This document shows, piece after piece, positions 35,374 through 43,773 of a DNA stretch of 64,000 bases. The stretch is from assembly GCA_037200445.1 (NCBI GenBank), contig JBBCGH010000001.1, forward strand, positions 2,728,001-2,792,000, read 5' to 3'. How positions within the stretch are numbered: position 1 is the stretch's first letter; each line of letters opens with the position of its first letter. The notes below the pieces were generated by a model. It did not search any database. It worked only from the letters and a program-made list of their open reading frames with translations, and was not told where the DNA came from. Both the position numbers and the translations under genes were made by a program. The DNA comes from Alphaproteobacteria bacterium. Its GTDB lineage: Bacteria > Pseudomonadota > Alphaproteobacteria > Rhizobiales > Xanthobacteraceae.

Positions 35374-35836
35374 GACCGCTTCTCCGGAATCGGGAGGTTC
35401 GTGCTGAACATCCCGATGCAACCGGGATGCGCTTGGGAATTCGCGCGCCGCGCAGCCTAAGATAGTATTGGAGCAAGCAGCGAGGTCAATGGACGCGGGA
35501 CCTGCACTTGGCTGTTGTGCGTCGCAATGCCCCTCATCATGAGGATTGGTGCATTCGGCGCGACGCGCTGCACAAGTTGTCGTCGCAACAACCTCGACCC
35601 TCCCGTGAGGGGCCGCGCCAGAAGCGCATTTACGCACGTCTGCGACGCCCTATGGCGCGGTGTCTCGAAGGATGACCCCGGGTTTGGAGCCTAGCCATTG
35701 CGCTCTCTCAAGCCCGACCGCAGCGCCATTCTAAGTTCCACCGGCACAAACAGAACACATCAAATCACGATTGGGGCCGTGCTTTCGGCTGACTTCTCGG
35801 GCTGAGTCCGAGCGTGTCAGCATCGGGAGGTCTTCC
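35374..35836. other. Intergenic region upstream of the giant gene
   Basis: 463 bp between divergent genes. The giant-gene frame stays open to 35637, but this leader is Cys/Arg-rich and unlike the rest, so I do not count it as coding. It contains the short repeat at 35622-35658. No clear promoter, RNA or further gene is seen. Confidence 0.5.
35622..35658. repeat. Short repeat related to the unit at 5631-5666
   Basis: AAGCGCATTTACGCACGTC, TGCGACGCCC and TATGGCG match the central unit of the repeat beside panC with a few changes. Confidence 0.6.
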
Positions 35837-36085
35837 ATGAGCGACGATCTGATTTTCATCGAACCGGACCAGGACGAACTGATTTACGTCGAGCCGGGCC
35901 AGGATGCGGTCATGTTGTGCGGCGAGCTGACCGTTGCGTGCCGCTCCGTGCCGGAAGCTTACCTGATGTGGGCGCAACTCGAGCTCGACGAGAAAGAGCA
36001 CGCGGTCATTCAGGTCGGCGACGACACCTACGGCATTTCGGCCATTCGCCGCCTGCGCTACGAGCCGGTGTCTCACGCCGCATAA
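35837..36085 (+). CDS. Hypothetical acidic small protein
   Basis: This 82-residue protein of unknown function is strongly acidic at the N-terminus, with an internal near-repeat (FIEPDQDELIYVEPGQD). No membrane segment or signal is seen. RBS GGGAGG lies six bases before the ATG. It is divergent from the giant MACPF-like gene, so a link is possible but not shown. A palindromic repeat begins two bases after the stop. Confidence 0.7.
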   Translation: MSDDLIFIEPDQDELIYVEPGQDAVMLCGELTVACRSVPEAYLMWAQLELDEKEHAVIQVGDDTYGISAIRRLRYEPVSHAA

Positions 36086-36086
36086 G

Positions 36087-36132
36087 GCATGATCCGCCGA
36101 AGTGGGTACCGGTTCGGCGAACAGGATCATGC
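36087..36132. repeat. Hyphomicrobiales palindrome, copy 3
   Basis: A 46-bp copy running from GCATGATCC to GGATCATGC with a GGTACCGG core, between the 82-residue gene and the dinB stop. Stem bases have changed on both sides in a compensating way compared with copy 4. Confidence 0.8.
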
Positions 36133-36142
36133 CCAAACAGAG

Positions 36143-37447
36143 TTACCGCGGCCGGGAGGTCGTGGTTTCCTCGTCTTCGTCGTCTTCGATGCTGCCGTCG
36201 AAGACGAGGCCTTTCACCACCGCGGCCTTGCCGAATTTCTCGCGGACCTTGTCGACCGCGTGTTCGGCCTGTGCGGTGCGCGTCGCCTTCTGATCGATGA
36301 GGTCGGCGGCATCGGCCTTCTCGGCCTCTGCCAAATTCGAAGTGCCGATCCCGATCAGCCGGTACGGCGTGCCGTCGATCTCGCGCGCCAAGAGGTCCCG
36401 GCCAGCTTCGAAGATGCGCGCCGCGAGCTGCGTCGGCTCGCCGAGCGAACGGGCCCGCGTGCGCAGCTTGAAGTCCGCGGTCTTGAGCTTCAGCGTTACC
36501 GTCGAACCGGCGATGCCGCCGCTCTTCAGCCTGGACGACACCCGCTCCGACAGCGACCAGAGGATTTTCTCGAGCGGCTTGTAGGAGGCGATGTCTTCGC
36601 TGAAGGTCGTCTCCGCCGACACGCTTCTGGTCTCCCGCTCGGCATTGACGAAGCGGTCGTCGATCCCGCGCGAAAGCCGCCACAGCCGGCGGCCTTCGAC
36701 CCCGTAGCGCTTCATCAGATCGGTTTCATCCGCGCGCTGCAGGTCGGCGACGGTGTTGAAGCCATCGCGTTGCAGCCGCGCCGCCGCGACCTTGCCGACG
36801 CCCCAGATGAAGCCGACCGGCTTTGCTGCCAGAAAAGTCACGGCCTCGTCCTGCCCGAGGATGGCGAAGCCGCGCGGCTTGTCGAGATCGGACGCGATCT
36901 TGGCGAGGAACTTGTTCGCCGAAAGCCCGATCGAGACGGTGATGCCGATCGAGTCCTCGACCCGCCTGGCAAAGCGCGCCAGCGAACCTGCCGGACTCAT
37001 GCGATGCAGCCGCTCGGTGCCGGTCAGATCCATGAACGCCTCGTCGATGGACAGCGGCTCGACCTGCGGCGTGAGGTCGAACATCAGCTTGCGCACCTCG
37101 CGGCCGACGCGCACGTACTTCGCCATGTCGGGCTTGAGCACGATGGCATGCGGGCAAAGCTTGCGTGCCTTGAACATCGGCATCGCCGAATGAATACCGA
37201 AGGTGCGCGCGATGTAGCAGGCGGTGGACACGACGCCGCGCTTGCCGCCGCCGATGATCAGCGGCCTGTCGTTCAGCGAGGGATCGTCGCGCTTCTCGAT
37301 GGTCGCGTAGAATGCGTCGCAGTCCACATGTGCGATCGACAGCGCATTCAACTGCGCGTGCCGCAGCAGGCGCGGCGAGCCGCATGCGGCGCAGCGTACC
37401 TGGGCCTCGCGCGCCTCGGCAAAACAGTCGCGGCAGAAGGCCTGCAT
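36143..37447 (-). CDS. dinB: DNA polymerase IV (Y-family) with N-terminal Cys cluster
   Basis: This 434-residue translesion polymerase has catalytic signatures [19 protein letters not shown] and [14 protein letters not shown], and the helix-hairpin-helix region [11 protein letters not shown]. It lacks an obvious C-terminal beta-clamp box in the acidic tail, but a distal site may exist. An N-terminal extension of about 36 residues holds two Cys pairs (CRDC and CAAC), a possible zinc knuckle not found in E. coli DinB. The DUF3572 gene ends 3 bp upstream on the same strand, so the two form an operon. Confidence 0.94.
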   Translation of the reverse strand: MQAFCRDCFAEAREAQVRCAACGSPRLLRHAQLNALSIAHVDCDAFYATIEKRDDPSLNDRPLIIGGGKRGVVSTACYIARTFGIHSAMPMFKARKLCPHAIVLKPDMAKYVRVGREVRKLMFDLTPQVEPLSIDEAFMDLTGTERLHRMSPAGSLARFARRVEDSIGITVSIGLSANKFLAKIASDLDKPRGFAILGQDEAVTFLAAKPVGFIWGVGKVAAARLQRDGFNTVADLQRADETDLMKRYGVEGRRLWRLSRGIDDRFVNAERETRSVSAETTFSEDIASYKPLEKILWSLSERVSSRLKSGGIAGSTVTLKLKTADFKLRTRARSLGEPTQLAARIFEAGRDLLAREIDGTPYRLIGIGTSNLAEAEKADAADLIDQKATRTAQAEHAVDKVREKFGKAAVVKGLVFDGSIEDDEDEETTTSRPR

Positions 37448-37450
37448 CGC

Positions 37451-37750
37451 TCAGGGCACCTCCCGCTGCCAGGGGCGGCCGCTGAGAACCGCCTGGGCGT
37501 GCTCGATATCCTGCGGTGCGACACCCGCATGCTCGGCCACCGCAATCAGCAGGCCCTCGTCGCCGCATACATGGTCGAGCACGCCCGCCAGAAAGGAGGG
37601 GTCCGCGGCTGCCTTGCGAATCATCTCAGGGCCGATACCCGTGGCGGCGAGGAATGCCCCCAGGCGCTCTGGGTCGGAGGCCATGAAGCCAAGCGCCTGG
37701 ATTGCCAGGTTTTCGGCGATTTTCCGGTTGATCCGGGCGCCTTTCGCCAT
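37451..37750 (-). CDS. DUF3572 family protein
   Basis: This 99-residue helical protein of unknown function matches the DUF3572 pattern: NRKIAENLAIQALGFMASDPERLGAFLAATG, then FLAGVLDHVCGDEGLLIAVAE. It is the first gene of a unit with dinB. Upstream it is divergent from divK with 121 bp between, the usual alphaproteobacterial order. Confidence 0.88.
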   Translation of the reverse strand: MAKGARINRKIAENLAIQALGFMASDPERLGAFLAATGIGPEMIRKAAADPSFLAGVLDHVCGDEGLLIAVAEHAGVAPQDIEHAQAVLSGRPWQREVP

Positions 37751-37871
37751 CGCCGTTTGCCTTTCCGTAACGGATCGCGCCTAGGGTTTTACTAAGATTC
37801 TGCCCATTCGCGCTTGGGGGCGATTTTGCTTGGCCGCGGGCCAAGGGGCTTGGGTAGCCGGAGGGGGCCGA

Positions 37872-38252
37872 ATGGCCAAGACCGTCCTGATCGTGGAGGA
37901 CAATGAGCTCAACATGAAGCTCTTCCACGACCTGTTGGAGGCGCACGGCTACCGGACCGTCGGCACGCGCAATGGAATCGAGGCGCTCGATCTCGCACGC
38001 AAGCACCGCCCCGATTTGATCATTATGGATATTCAGCTTCCCGAGGTCTCCGGTCTCGAAGTGACCAAGTGGCTCAAGGACGATGCCGAGCTCAAGGCCA
38101 TCCCCGTGGTGGCGGTCACCGCCTTCGCCATGAAGGGTGACGAGGAACGCATTCGGGAGGGCGGCTGCGAGGCCTATCTCTCCAAGCCGATCTCGGTCGG
38201 CAAGTTCATCGAAACGGTGCGTCATTTCCTCGGCACGGAGGAGAAACGATGA
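37872..38252 (+). CDS. divK: Single-domain response regulator DivK
   Basis: This 126-residue receiver domain has the acidic pair E9-D10, phospho-acceptor D53 ([13 protein letters not shown]), the conserved Thr in VVAVTAFAM, and K105 in SKPIS. DivK relays phosphorylation between PleC/DivJ-type kinases and controls CtrA activity and cell polarity. Start is ATG 37872 after CCGGAGGGGG. Its stop overlaps the pleD start (ATGA), the arrangement typical of Caulobacter relatives. Confidence 0.95.
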   Translation: MAKTVLIVEDNELNMKLFHDLLEAHGYRTVGTRNGIEALDLARKHRPDLIIMDIQLPEVSGLEVTKWLKDDAELKAIPVVAVTAFAMKGDEERIREGGCEAYLSKPISVGKFIETVRHFLGTEEKR

Positions 38253-39619
38253 CTGCGCGTATTCTCGTCGTCGATGACATTGCGGCCAACGTCAAGCTGC
38301 TCGAAGCGCGGCTGACGGCGGAATATTTCGACGTCTCGACCGCCCATTCAGGCCTCGAGGCGCTCGCACTCTGCGAGCGCGCGCAGTGCGACATCGTCCT
38401 GCTCGACGTGATGATGCCGGGAATGGACGGCTTCGAGACCTGCCGGCGCCTCAAGGCGAGCCCGCTGACCCATCACATTCCGGTCGTGATGGTGACGGCA
38501 CTCGACCAGCCCTCCGATCGCGTGCGTGGCCTCGAGGCGGGCGCGGACGACTTCCTGACCAAGCCGGTTTCCGACATCGCGCTGCTGGCGCGCGTTCGCT
38601 CCCTGGTGCGGCTGAAGATGGCGGCGGACGAACTGCGCATGCGCGCGCTCACCTCGCGCGAGATCGGCATCAACGATCCCGAGATGGCGGCCCTTACCGA
38701 GACCGGAGCGGGGGGGCGCGTGCTGTTGGTGGACGACCGCAAGGCCTCGTACGAACGCATCGCCAGCATCCTCACCACCGAGCACACCGTCGACGTCGAG
38801 CCGAACCCGCAGGAAGCGCTGTTCCATGCGGCGGAGGCCGAGTACGAGTGTCTCATCGTCTCGCTCGGCCTCGAGAACTTCGACGGGCTGCGGCTGTGCA
38901 GCCAGGTGCGCTCGCTCGACCGCACACGCGGCGTGCCGATCCTGATGATCGCCGAGGCCGAGGACAATGCGCGGCTCCTGCGCGGGCTCGAGATCGGCGT
39001 GAACGATTATCTGGTGCGCCCGATCGACAAGAACGAACTGCTCGCCCGGGTGCGCACCCAGATCCGCCGCAAGCGCTACACCGGGCGGCTGCGCGATAAC
39101 GTGCAGCAATCCATGGAAATGGCGATCACCGACGGGCTCACCGGCCTCTACAATCGGCGCTACATGGAAAGCCATCTGGCGACGCTGGTCGACCAGGCCG
39201 CCGGGCGCGGGAAGCCGCTGACGCTGCTCGTGCTCGACATCGACTATTTCAAGGCGATCAACGACACCTACGGCCACGATGCCGGCGACGACGTGCTGCG
39301 GGAATTTGCCACCCGGATCAAGAAATCGATCCGCGGCATCGATCTCGCCTGCCGCTACGGCGGCGAGGAGTTCGTCATCGTGATGCCCGAAACCGACATG
39401 GCGGTTGCGGCGCTGGTCGCCGAGCGCATCCGCCGGCGCATTGCCAGCGAGCCGTTTGCCATCGAACAGGGCGCCAAGGCGATCGACGTGACGCTGTCGA
39501 TCGGGCTGTCAGCGCTGAGCGCGAACGATACCGCCGCAACCATCCTCAAGCGCGCCGATCAGGCGCTCTATCGCGCCAAGCGCGATGGGCGGAATCGCGT
39601 GGTTGCGGACGCCGCCTGA
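38249..39619 (+). CDS. pleD: Diguanylate cyclase response regulator PleD
   Basis: This 456-residue protein has two receiver domains followed by a GGDEF domain. The first receiver has phospho-site D53 ([13 protein letters not shown]). The second (about residues 153-270) has lost the canonical aspartate context and is probably an adaptor. The cyclase site is GGEEF (371-375) and the c-di-GMP inhibitory site RxxD is present (RGID, 362-365). It makes c-di-GMP at the pole during the swarmer-to-sessile switch in relatives. It is translationally coupled to divK. Confidence 0.95.
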   Translation: MTARILVVDDIAANVKLLEARLTAEYFDVSTAHSGLEALALCERAQCDIVLLDVMMPGMDGFETCRRLKASPLTHHIPVVMVTALDQPSDRVRGLEAGADDFLTKPVSDIALLARVRSLVRLKMAADELRMRALTSREIGINDPEMAALTETGAGGRVLLVDDRKASYERIASILTTEHTVDVEPNPQEALFHAAEAEYECLIVSLGLENFDGLRLCSQVRSLDRTRGVPILMIAEAEDNARLLRGLEIGVNDYLVRPIDKNELLARVRTQIRRKRYTGRLRDNVQQSMEMAITDGLTGLYNRRYMESHLATLVDQAAGRGKPLTLLVLDIDYFKAINDTYGHDAGDDVLREFATRIKKSIRGIDLACRYGGEEFVIVMPETDMAVAALVAERIRRRIASEPFAIEQGAKAIDVTLSIGLSALSANDTAATILKRADQALYRAKRDGRNRVVADAA

Positions 39620-39934
39620 TCAGGGTACCGCGGAATCCACAGCTGAGTTCCGCGTAAACCCTAACCCTTTACAGTATCTGCGAATCTCCCCACCCTTGAC
39701 GCGTGGTGAGCGTTGCTTTCCGCGGGGCTTGCTTTAGCCTCGACGTCGGGCCGGAAAGCCCTCAAGCGACAGCATGGCAGGACTCGAAGTCTTGCGCGAA
39801 AGTCGCATGCGATCTCTTTGAATACCCTACGGAATGCTCAGGTCCGCCGCATCTCCTGAGACCCGTGGGGTTCGGCCGGTCCGGGGCGGTGTGAGTGGCC
39901 TCCTCAAAGACACCGTTCCCGGCCGGCCACCTTC
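39620..39934. other. Intergenic region between pleD and the DsrE-like gene
   Basis: 315 bp between convergent gene ends. A hairpin CGCGGAA/TTCCGCG (39629-39654) lies just after pleD but has no U-run. Further GC-rich hairpins occur near the DsrE end (e.g. CGGTGT with ACACCG around 39885-39913). I see no convincing gene. Confidence 0.4.
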
Positions 39935-40366
39935 TCAGGGGCGGACGATCGTCCAGCCCTTTTCGCCAAGCTCTATCAGCGTCACCACGCCGGCCTGCAC
40001 ATGCTCGGCGCCCTCGATGACGGGAATCGGCTTGTTCTCACGCCTGGCCATCGAGTCGATGGTGTTCTGGCAGGCCTTGAAGGCCACGTTCGGCATGCCC
40101 TTCGCGAATGAGGCAAGGCGCGGCTTCACCGGCGAGGTGTCCTCGCGCAGCATGTGCAGGCCCGCGTTGAACGCCACGATCTGAATTTCGACCTCTTCGC
40201 CCTTGTCGGAATAGTACTTGGATACGTTTGCGGCGACGTTGAGAACCGCATTCATCTTGTCGGGATCATTGTCGCTGATCTGCAGCGCCAGCCGATGCGC
40301 GCCGTCGGCCAAAGCCGGGCCCGCGAAAACCAGCATGAGGAGCGGAAGAAGGCGGAGGAGGCGCAT
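39935..40366 (-). CDS. Exported DsrE-like protein
   Basis: This 143-residue protein starts at ATG 40366 with a clear signal peptide (MRLLRLLPLLMLVFAGPALA). The mature part has the DsrE/DsrF-like pattern: RLALQISDNDPDKMNAVLN, then EIQIVAFNAGLHML and VAFKACQNTIDSM with one central cysteine. Family members handle sulfur or act in periplasmic redox roles, but the function here is unknown. A terminator separates it from rpmG upstream. Confidence 0.85.
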   Translation of the reverse strand: MRLLRLLPLLMLVFAGPALADGAHRLALQISDNDPDKMNAVLNVAANVSKYYSDKGEEVEIQIVAFNAGLHMLREDTSPVKPRLASFAKGMPNVAFKACQNTIDSMARRENKPIPVIEGAEHVQAGVVTLIELGEKGWTIVRP

Positions 40367-40414
40367 GGCGGGTCTCCTAATTTGCGGCATTCAAGCCGAA
40401 CCGCCCGGAAACGC

Positions 40415-40440
40415 AAAGGGCGCCCCGCGGGGCGCCCTTT
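40415..40440 (-). terminator. Terminator after rpmG
   Basis: A perfect 26-base palindrome with 12-bp arms (AAAGGGCGCCCC and GGGGCGCCCTTT), 22 bp past the rpmG stop. Confidence 0.85.
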
Positions 40441-40462
40441 CAAAAGCCCGTGCCGGCTTGGA

Positions 40463-40630
40463 TCACTTGATCTTCGACTCGCGGAACTCGACGTGCTTCT
40501 TGGCGACCGGGTCGTATTTCTTCTTGACCAGCTTGTCGGTCATGGTGCGCGAGTTCTTGCGCGTTACGTAATAGAAGCCGGTGTCGGCGCTCGACACGAG
40601 CTTCACCTTGATGGTGGTGGCCTTGGCCAT
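40463..40630 (-). CDS. rpmG: 50S ribosomal protein L33
   Basis: This 55-codon gene encodes [18 protein letters not shown], then [16 protein letters not shown] and [17 protein letters not shown], a full-length L33 of the cysteine-free type that does not need zinc. It sits on the 50S subunit near the E site. An AGGAG RBS lies eight bases before the ATG. It lies downstream of the nudix and rnr genes on the same strand, as in relatives. Confidence 0.96.
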   Translation of the reverse strand: MAKATTIKVKLVSSADTGFYYVTRKNSRTMTDKLVKKKYDPVAKKHVEFRESKIK

Positions 40631-40704
40631 TGAACTGCTCCTGGGAAATTTGGCCGGACCCTAGCGGCGGGGCCCGAAATGTCAAGAAAGTCGGGCTTTT
40701 GCTT

Positions 40705-41436
40705 CTACAACTCGGCCCGGACGAATTTCTTGTGCAGCATCCGGTAGAAAGGCGAGGGCAGGTCGTGCCCAAAACCCTTGGCGACACGGGCCTGGAGCTC
40801 GTCGAGCGCCACTTGGGTGATCGTGGGTAAGTCCTGACTTTTCGCCTCGGCGATCGGCAGCCAGACCAGTTCGACGAGTTCGCTGTCCGGGCCGACCTTG
40901 CCATCCACCTTGTGAGCGATGGCGCTGGCGTCCGCCGCAAAGAACCGCGCATCGAAGCGGCGCGGGCGGCGCGGGGGCGTGATCGCGCGCACGATGAAAT
41001 GCAGCTCGGAGAGATCGGGGAGCACTTTGGCTTCCGCGAAAGCTTTCCAGGGGCCGTCCGGAACCGGCGGCATCGCGTCGACGCGCTTGCCGAGCAGGAT
41101 GCCCGTTTCCTCGTAGGTCTCGCGGATGGCGGCCAGTGCCAGCGCACGCGCTTTATCGAGGCTCGGACGGCGGACGGCGCGCATGAGCCGCGCGCCCGCA
41201 TTGGAATCGAGCTCGCTCGCGACCGGCATCTTCTTGTCGCCCGGCTCCATGCGCCCGCCGGGAAAGACGAACTTGCCCGCCATGAACTTGAGCCCGGCAT
41301 GACGGCGCCCGAGCAGCACCTTCGGCGCCGGCCCCGACCGATCCACCAGGATCAGGGTCGCGGCGTCGCGCGGCTTCAGGTTCGGGTGGCTCTGGTCGCG
41401 CTCGGTCTTGGTGAGGCGCTCGGCGATGTCGTTCAT
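40705..41436 (-). CDS. NUDIX hydrolase
   Basis: This 243-residue protein has the Nudix box in an extended form. FVFPGGRMEPGD is separated by about 30 residues from AAIRETYEETGILLG, where REtyEE supplies the metal ligands. The insertion is typical of the RNase-linked Nudix family in this operon. The substrate is a nucleoside diphosphate derivative or CoA-like compound, not determined. It starts 11 bp after the rnr stop. A DUF983 gene that I expect between them in related genomes is absent. Confidence 0.9.
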   Translation of the reverse strand: MNDIAERLTKTERDQSHPNLKPRDAATLILVDRSGPAPKVLLGRRHAGLKFMAGKFVFPGGRMEPGDKKMPVASELDSNAGARLMRAVRRPSLDKARALALAAIRETYEETGILLGKRVDAMPPVPDGPWKAFAEAKVLPDLSELHFIVRAITPPRRPRRFDARFFAADASAIAHKVDGKVGPDSELVELVWLPIAEAKSQDLPTITQVALDELQARVAKGFGHDLPSPFYRMLHKKFVRAEL

Positions 41437-41447
41437 GCTTGCACTTC

Positions 41448-43727
41448 TTATTGTCTACGGCGCCCGGCGCGCTTGGACCGGACTTTAGGACGCTCGAAGC
41501 GGCTCCGCCGATGCTGCCGTTTCTGTCCGGGTTCATAGCGCCCTTCGGAGAGGATTTCGAATCGCAGCGCACCGGCGACCGGCGCCGCCTCGACCAGCTT
41601 CACCGTGATGGCGTCCCCGAGCCGGTAACTCTCGCCGGTGTGGTCGCCGGTCAGCGCATGGCGCGCCTCGTTGTAGCGGAAGTAGTCATCGCCGATCGTG
41701 CGCGCCGGGACAAACCCGTCCGCGCCCGTCTCGGCGAGCTTCACGAACAAGCCGGCGCGGGTCACGCCGCTGATGCGGCCTTCGAAAGTCGCACCGATGC
41801 GGTCGGCCAGGAAATTCGCGATCAGCCGGTCGGTCGTTTCGCGCTCGGCTTTCATGGCGCGCCGCTCGGCGGCCGAGATGCGCGCCGCGATCTCGTTGAG
41901 CGCCGGCATATCCATGCTGTTGGGCAATCCGTCGGCGCCGAAGTTCAACGCACGGATCAGTGCACGGTGAACCACAAGATCCGCATAGCGGCGGATCGGC
42001 GAGGTGAAGTGCGCGTAGCGGCGCAGGTTGAGGCCGAAGTGGCCGTAGTTCTCGGCTGAGTATTCCGCTTGCGCCTGCGTGCGCAGCACCACCTCGTTGA
42101 CCAGTTGCTCGTGCTCAGTGCCCTTCACGCGCGCGAGGATTTTGTTGAAATCGCCCGGGCGCATGGCCTGACCCTTGGCGAGCCGGATGTCGAGGGTGAC
42201 AAGAAACTCGCGCAACGCCTCGAGCTTCTCAGCTGCTGGCTCGTCGTGCACGCGATAGATCAGCGGGGTTCTGGCGCGCTCCAGCGTCTCGGCCGCCGCG
42301 ACGTTGGCGAGGATCATGAACTCCTCGATCAGCCGGTGCGCATCGAGGCGTGGCGGGACGATGACGCGGTCGACCGTGCCATCCGGCTTCAGCAAAATCT
42401 TGCGCTCCGGCAGATCGAGATCGAGCGGCTGGCGCTCGCTGCGCTCGCGCTGGACCGCCCGATAAGCCGCGTAGAGCGGTTCGACAACGCCAGGGAGCAG
42501 GGGCGTCGTGGTCTCGTCAGCGCGGCCGTCGGCCGCCTCCTGCGCCTGCTGGTAGTTGAGTTTTGCGGCCGAGCGCATCAGCACGCGATGGAAGGTGTGG
42601 CTGCGCTTGCGCCCGTCAGCGCCGATTATCATCCGGACGCCGAGCGCGGCCCGATCCTCGTGGGGACGGAGCGAGCATAGATCGTTCGAGATGCGCTCCG
42701 GCAGCATCGGCACGACCTGATCGGGGAAATAGACCGAGTTGCCGCGGACCAGCGCTTCTCGATCGAGCGCGGAACCGGGCGTCACATAGTGCGCGACGTC
42801 GGCGATCGCGACCGTGACGACGAAGCCGCCCGGATTCTTCGGATCGGGGTCCGGCTCGGCATGCACCGCATCGTCGTGGTCCTTCGCGTCGACCGGATCG
42901 ATCGTCACCAGCGGCAGATCGCGCCAGTCTTCGCGGCCCGCGAGAGAGGCCGGGCGCGCGGCCTCGGCTTCAGCCAGCGCCTCGCGGCGAAACACATGCG
43001 GGATTTCGTGCACATGGATTGCGATGAAGCTTGCGGCGCGCTCGGACTTGAGCGAGCCGAGCCGCTCCTTCACCTGCGCGGTTTGCAGGCCGAGGCGGCC
43101 GTGCCGTGTCAACTCGACGGCGACGAGGTCGCCGTCCTTTGCGTCGGCGGCCGCACCGGGCAGAATGGCAAGCTCGCGGCCCAGCTGCTTCTTGTCGATG
43201 GGCTCAAGGCGCCCGTCGCCGCTCGGCAGCAGTCGAAAAACACCGAGCTGGCGCTGCCGGGAGCGGTCGAGAATCTTGATGACGCGGCCGGTGTGGCGGA
43301 TCGGGCCTTCCTCGGCGGTCTCTTCCGTGCGCAGCAGCGCACGGTCGCCGACGCCGGGAATTTCGTTGGAGCGCGCCTTGCGCGGAATGTGCACGCGGAT
43401 GCGCGGCGCCGCACCGTGTTCCTCCGTGTCCCACTCGGTGGGGACGGCGATCAGTTCGCCATCACGGTCGCGCTCGGTGACATCCGAGAGCACCACGGCG
43501 GGCAGGGTGCCGGCGTGGTGCAGCTTCTTGCGCCGTGGTTCGACGACCCCCTCGTCAGCGAGATCGCGCAGCATGTGACGCAGCGAGGTGCGGTCTGCAT
43601 TCTTCAGGCCGAAGGCGCGCGCGATCTCGCGCACGCCGGCCTTGCCCTTTTGCGTGCCGATAAAGGCGACAACGTCTTCGCGGGGAGGCAGGCCGGGGGG
43701 CCGGATCTTCTTCGGCGGTTTCTTCAA
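41448..43727 (-). CDS. rnr: Ribonuclease R
   Basis: This 759-residue 3'-5' exoribonuclease degrades structured RNA. An N-terminal winged-helix region (VREIARAFGLKNADRTSLRHML) precedes two cold-shock-like domains, the RNB catalytic domain with VDAKDHDDAVHAEPD and ISNDLCSLRPHEDR, and a C-terminal S1 domain (GATFEGRISGVTRAGLFVKL) with a basic tail. The apparent start is TTG 43727. No in-frame ATG lies near the expected N-terminus. The topA stop is 46 bp upstream. Confidence 0.95.
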   Translation of the reverse strand: MKKPPKKIRPPGLPPREDVVAFIGTQKGKAGVREIARAFGLKNADRTSLRHMLRDLADEGVVEPRRKKLHHAGTLPAVVLSDVTERDRDGELIAVPTEWDTEEHGAAPRIRVHIPRKARSNEIPGVGDRALLRTEETAEEGPIRHTGRVIKILDRSRQRQLGVFRLLPSGDGRLEPIDKKQLGRELAILPGAAADAKDGDLVAVELTRHGRLGLQTAQVKERLGSLKSERAASFIAIHVHEIPHVFRREALAEAEAARPASLAGREDWRDLPLVTIDPVDAKDHDDAVHAEPDPDPKNPGGFVVTVAIADVAHYVTPGSALDREALVRGNSVYFPDQVVPMLPERISNDLCSLRPHEDRAALGVRMIIGADGRKRSHTFHRVLMRSAAKLNYQQAQEAADGRADETTTPLLPGVVEPLYAAYRAVQRERSERQPLDLDLPERKILLKPDGTVDRVIVPPRLDAHRLIEEFMILANVAAAETLERARTPLIYRVHDEPAAEKLEALREFLVTLDIRLAKGQAMRPGDFNKILARVKGTEHEQLVNEVVLRTQAQAEYSAENYGHFGLNLRRYAHFTSPIRRYADLVVHRALIRALNFGADGLPNSMDMPALNEIAARISAAERRAMKAERETTDRLIANFLADRIGATFEGRISGVTRAGLFVKLAETGADGFVPARTIGDDYFRYNEARHALTGDHTGESYRLGDAITVKLVEAAPVAGALRFEILSEGRYEPGQKRQHRRSRFERPKVRSKRAGRRRQ

Positions 43728-43773
43728 GATATCCAGAAAATAGGGCCGGGCGGGCGTGATCGCCAGCCCGGGT

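Noticed and set aside
35374-35637. 88-codon N-terminal extension of the giant MACPF-like gene
   Set aside because: Composition differs from the rest, it overlaps a short repeat, and an RBS with ATG is present at 35373.
36089-37795. 568-codon plus-strand frame opposite dinB
   Set aside because: Shadow of dinB and the DUF3572 gene. It shows no family motif, and it starts inside the intergenic palindrome.
39703-39894. 63-codon frame between pleD and the DsrE-like gene
   Set aside because: No RBS, no family features, and irregular composition. Treated as intergenic.
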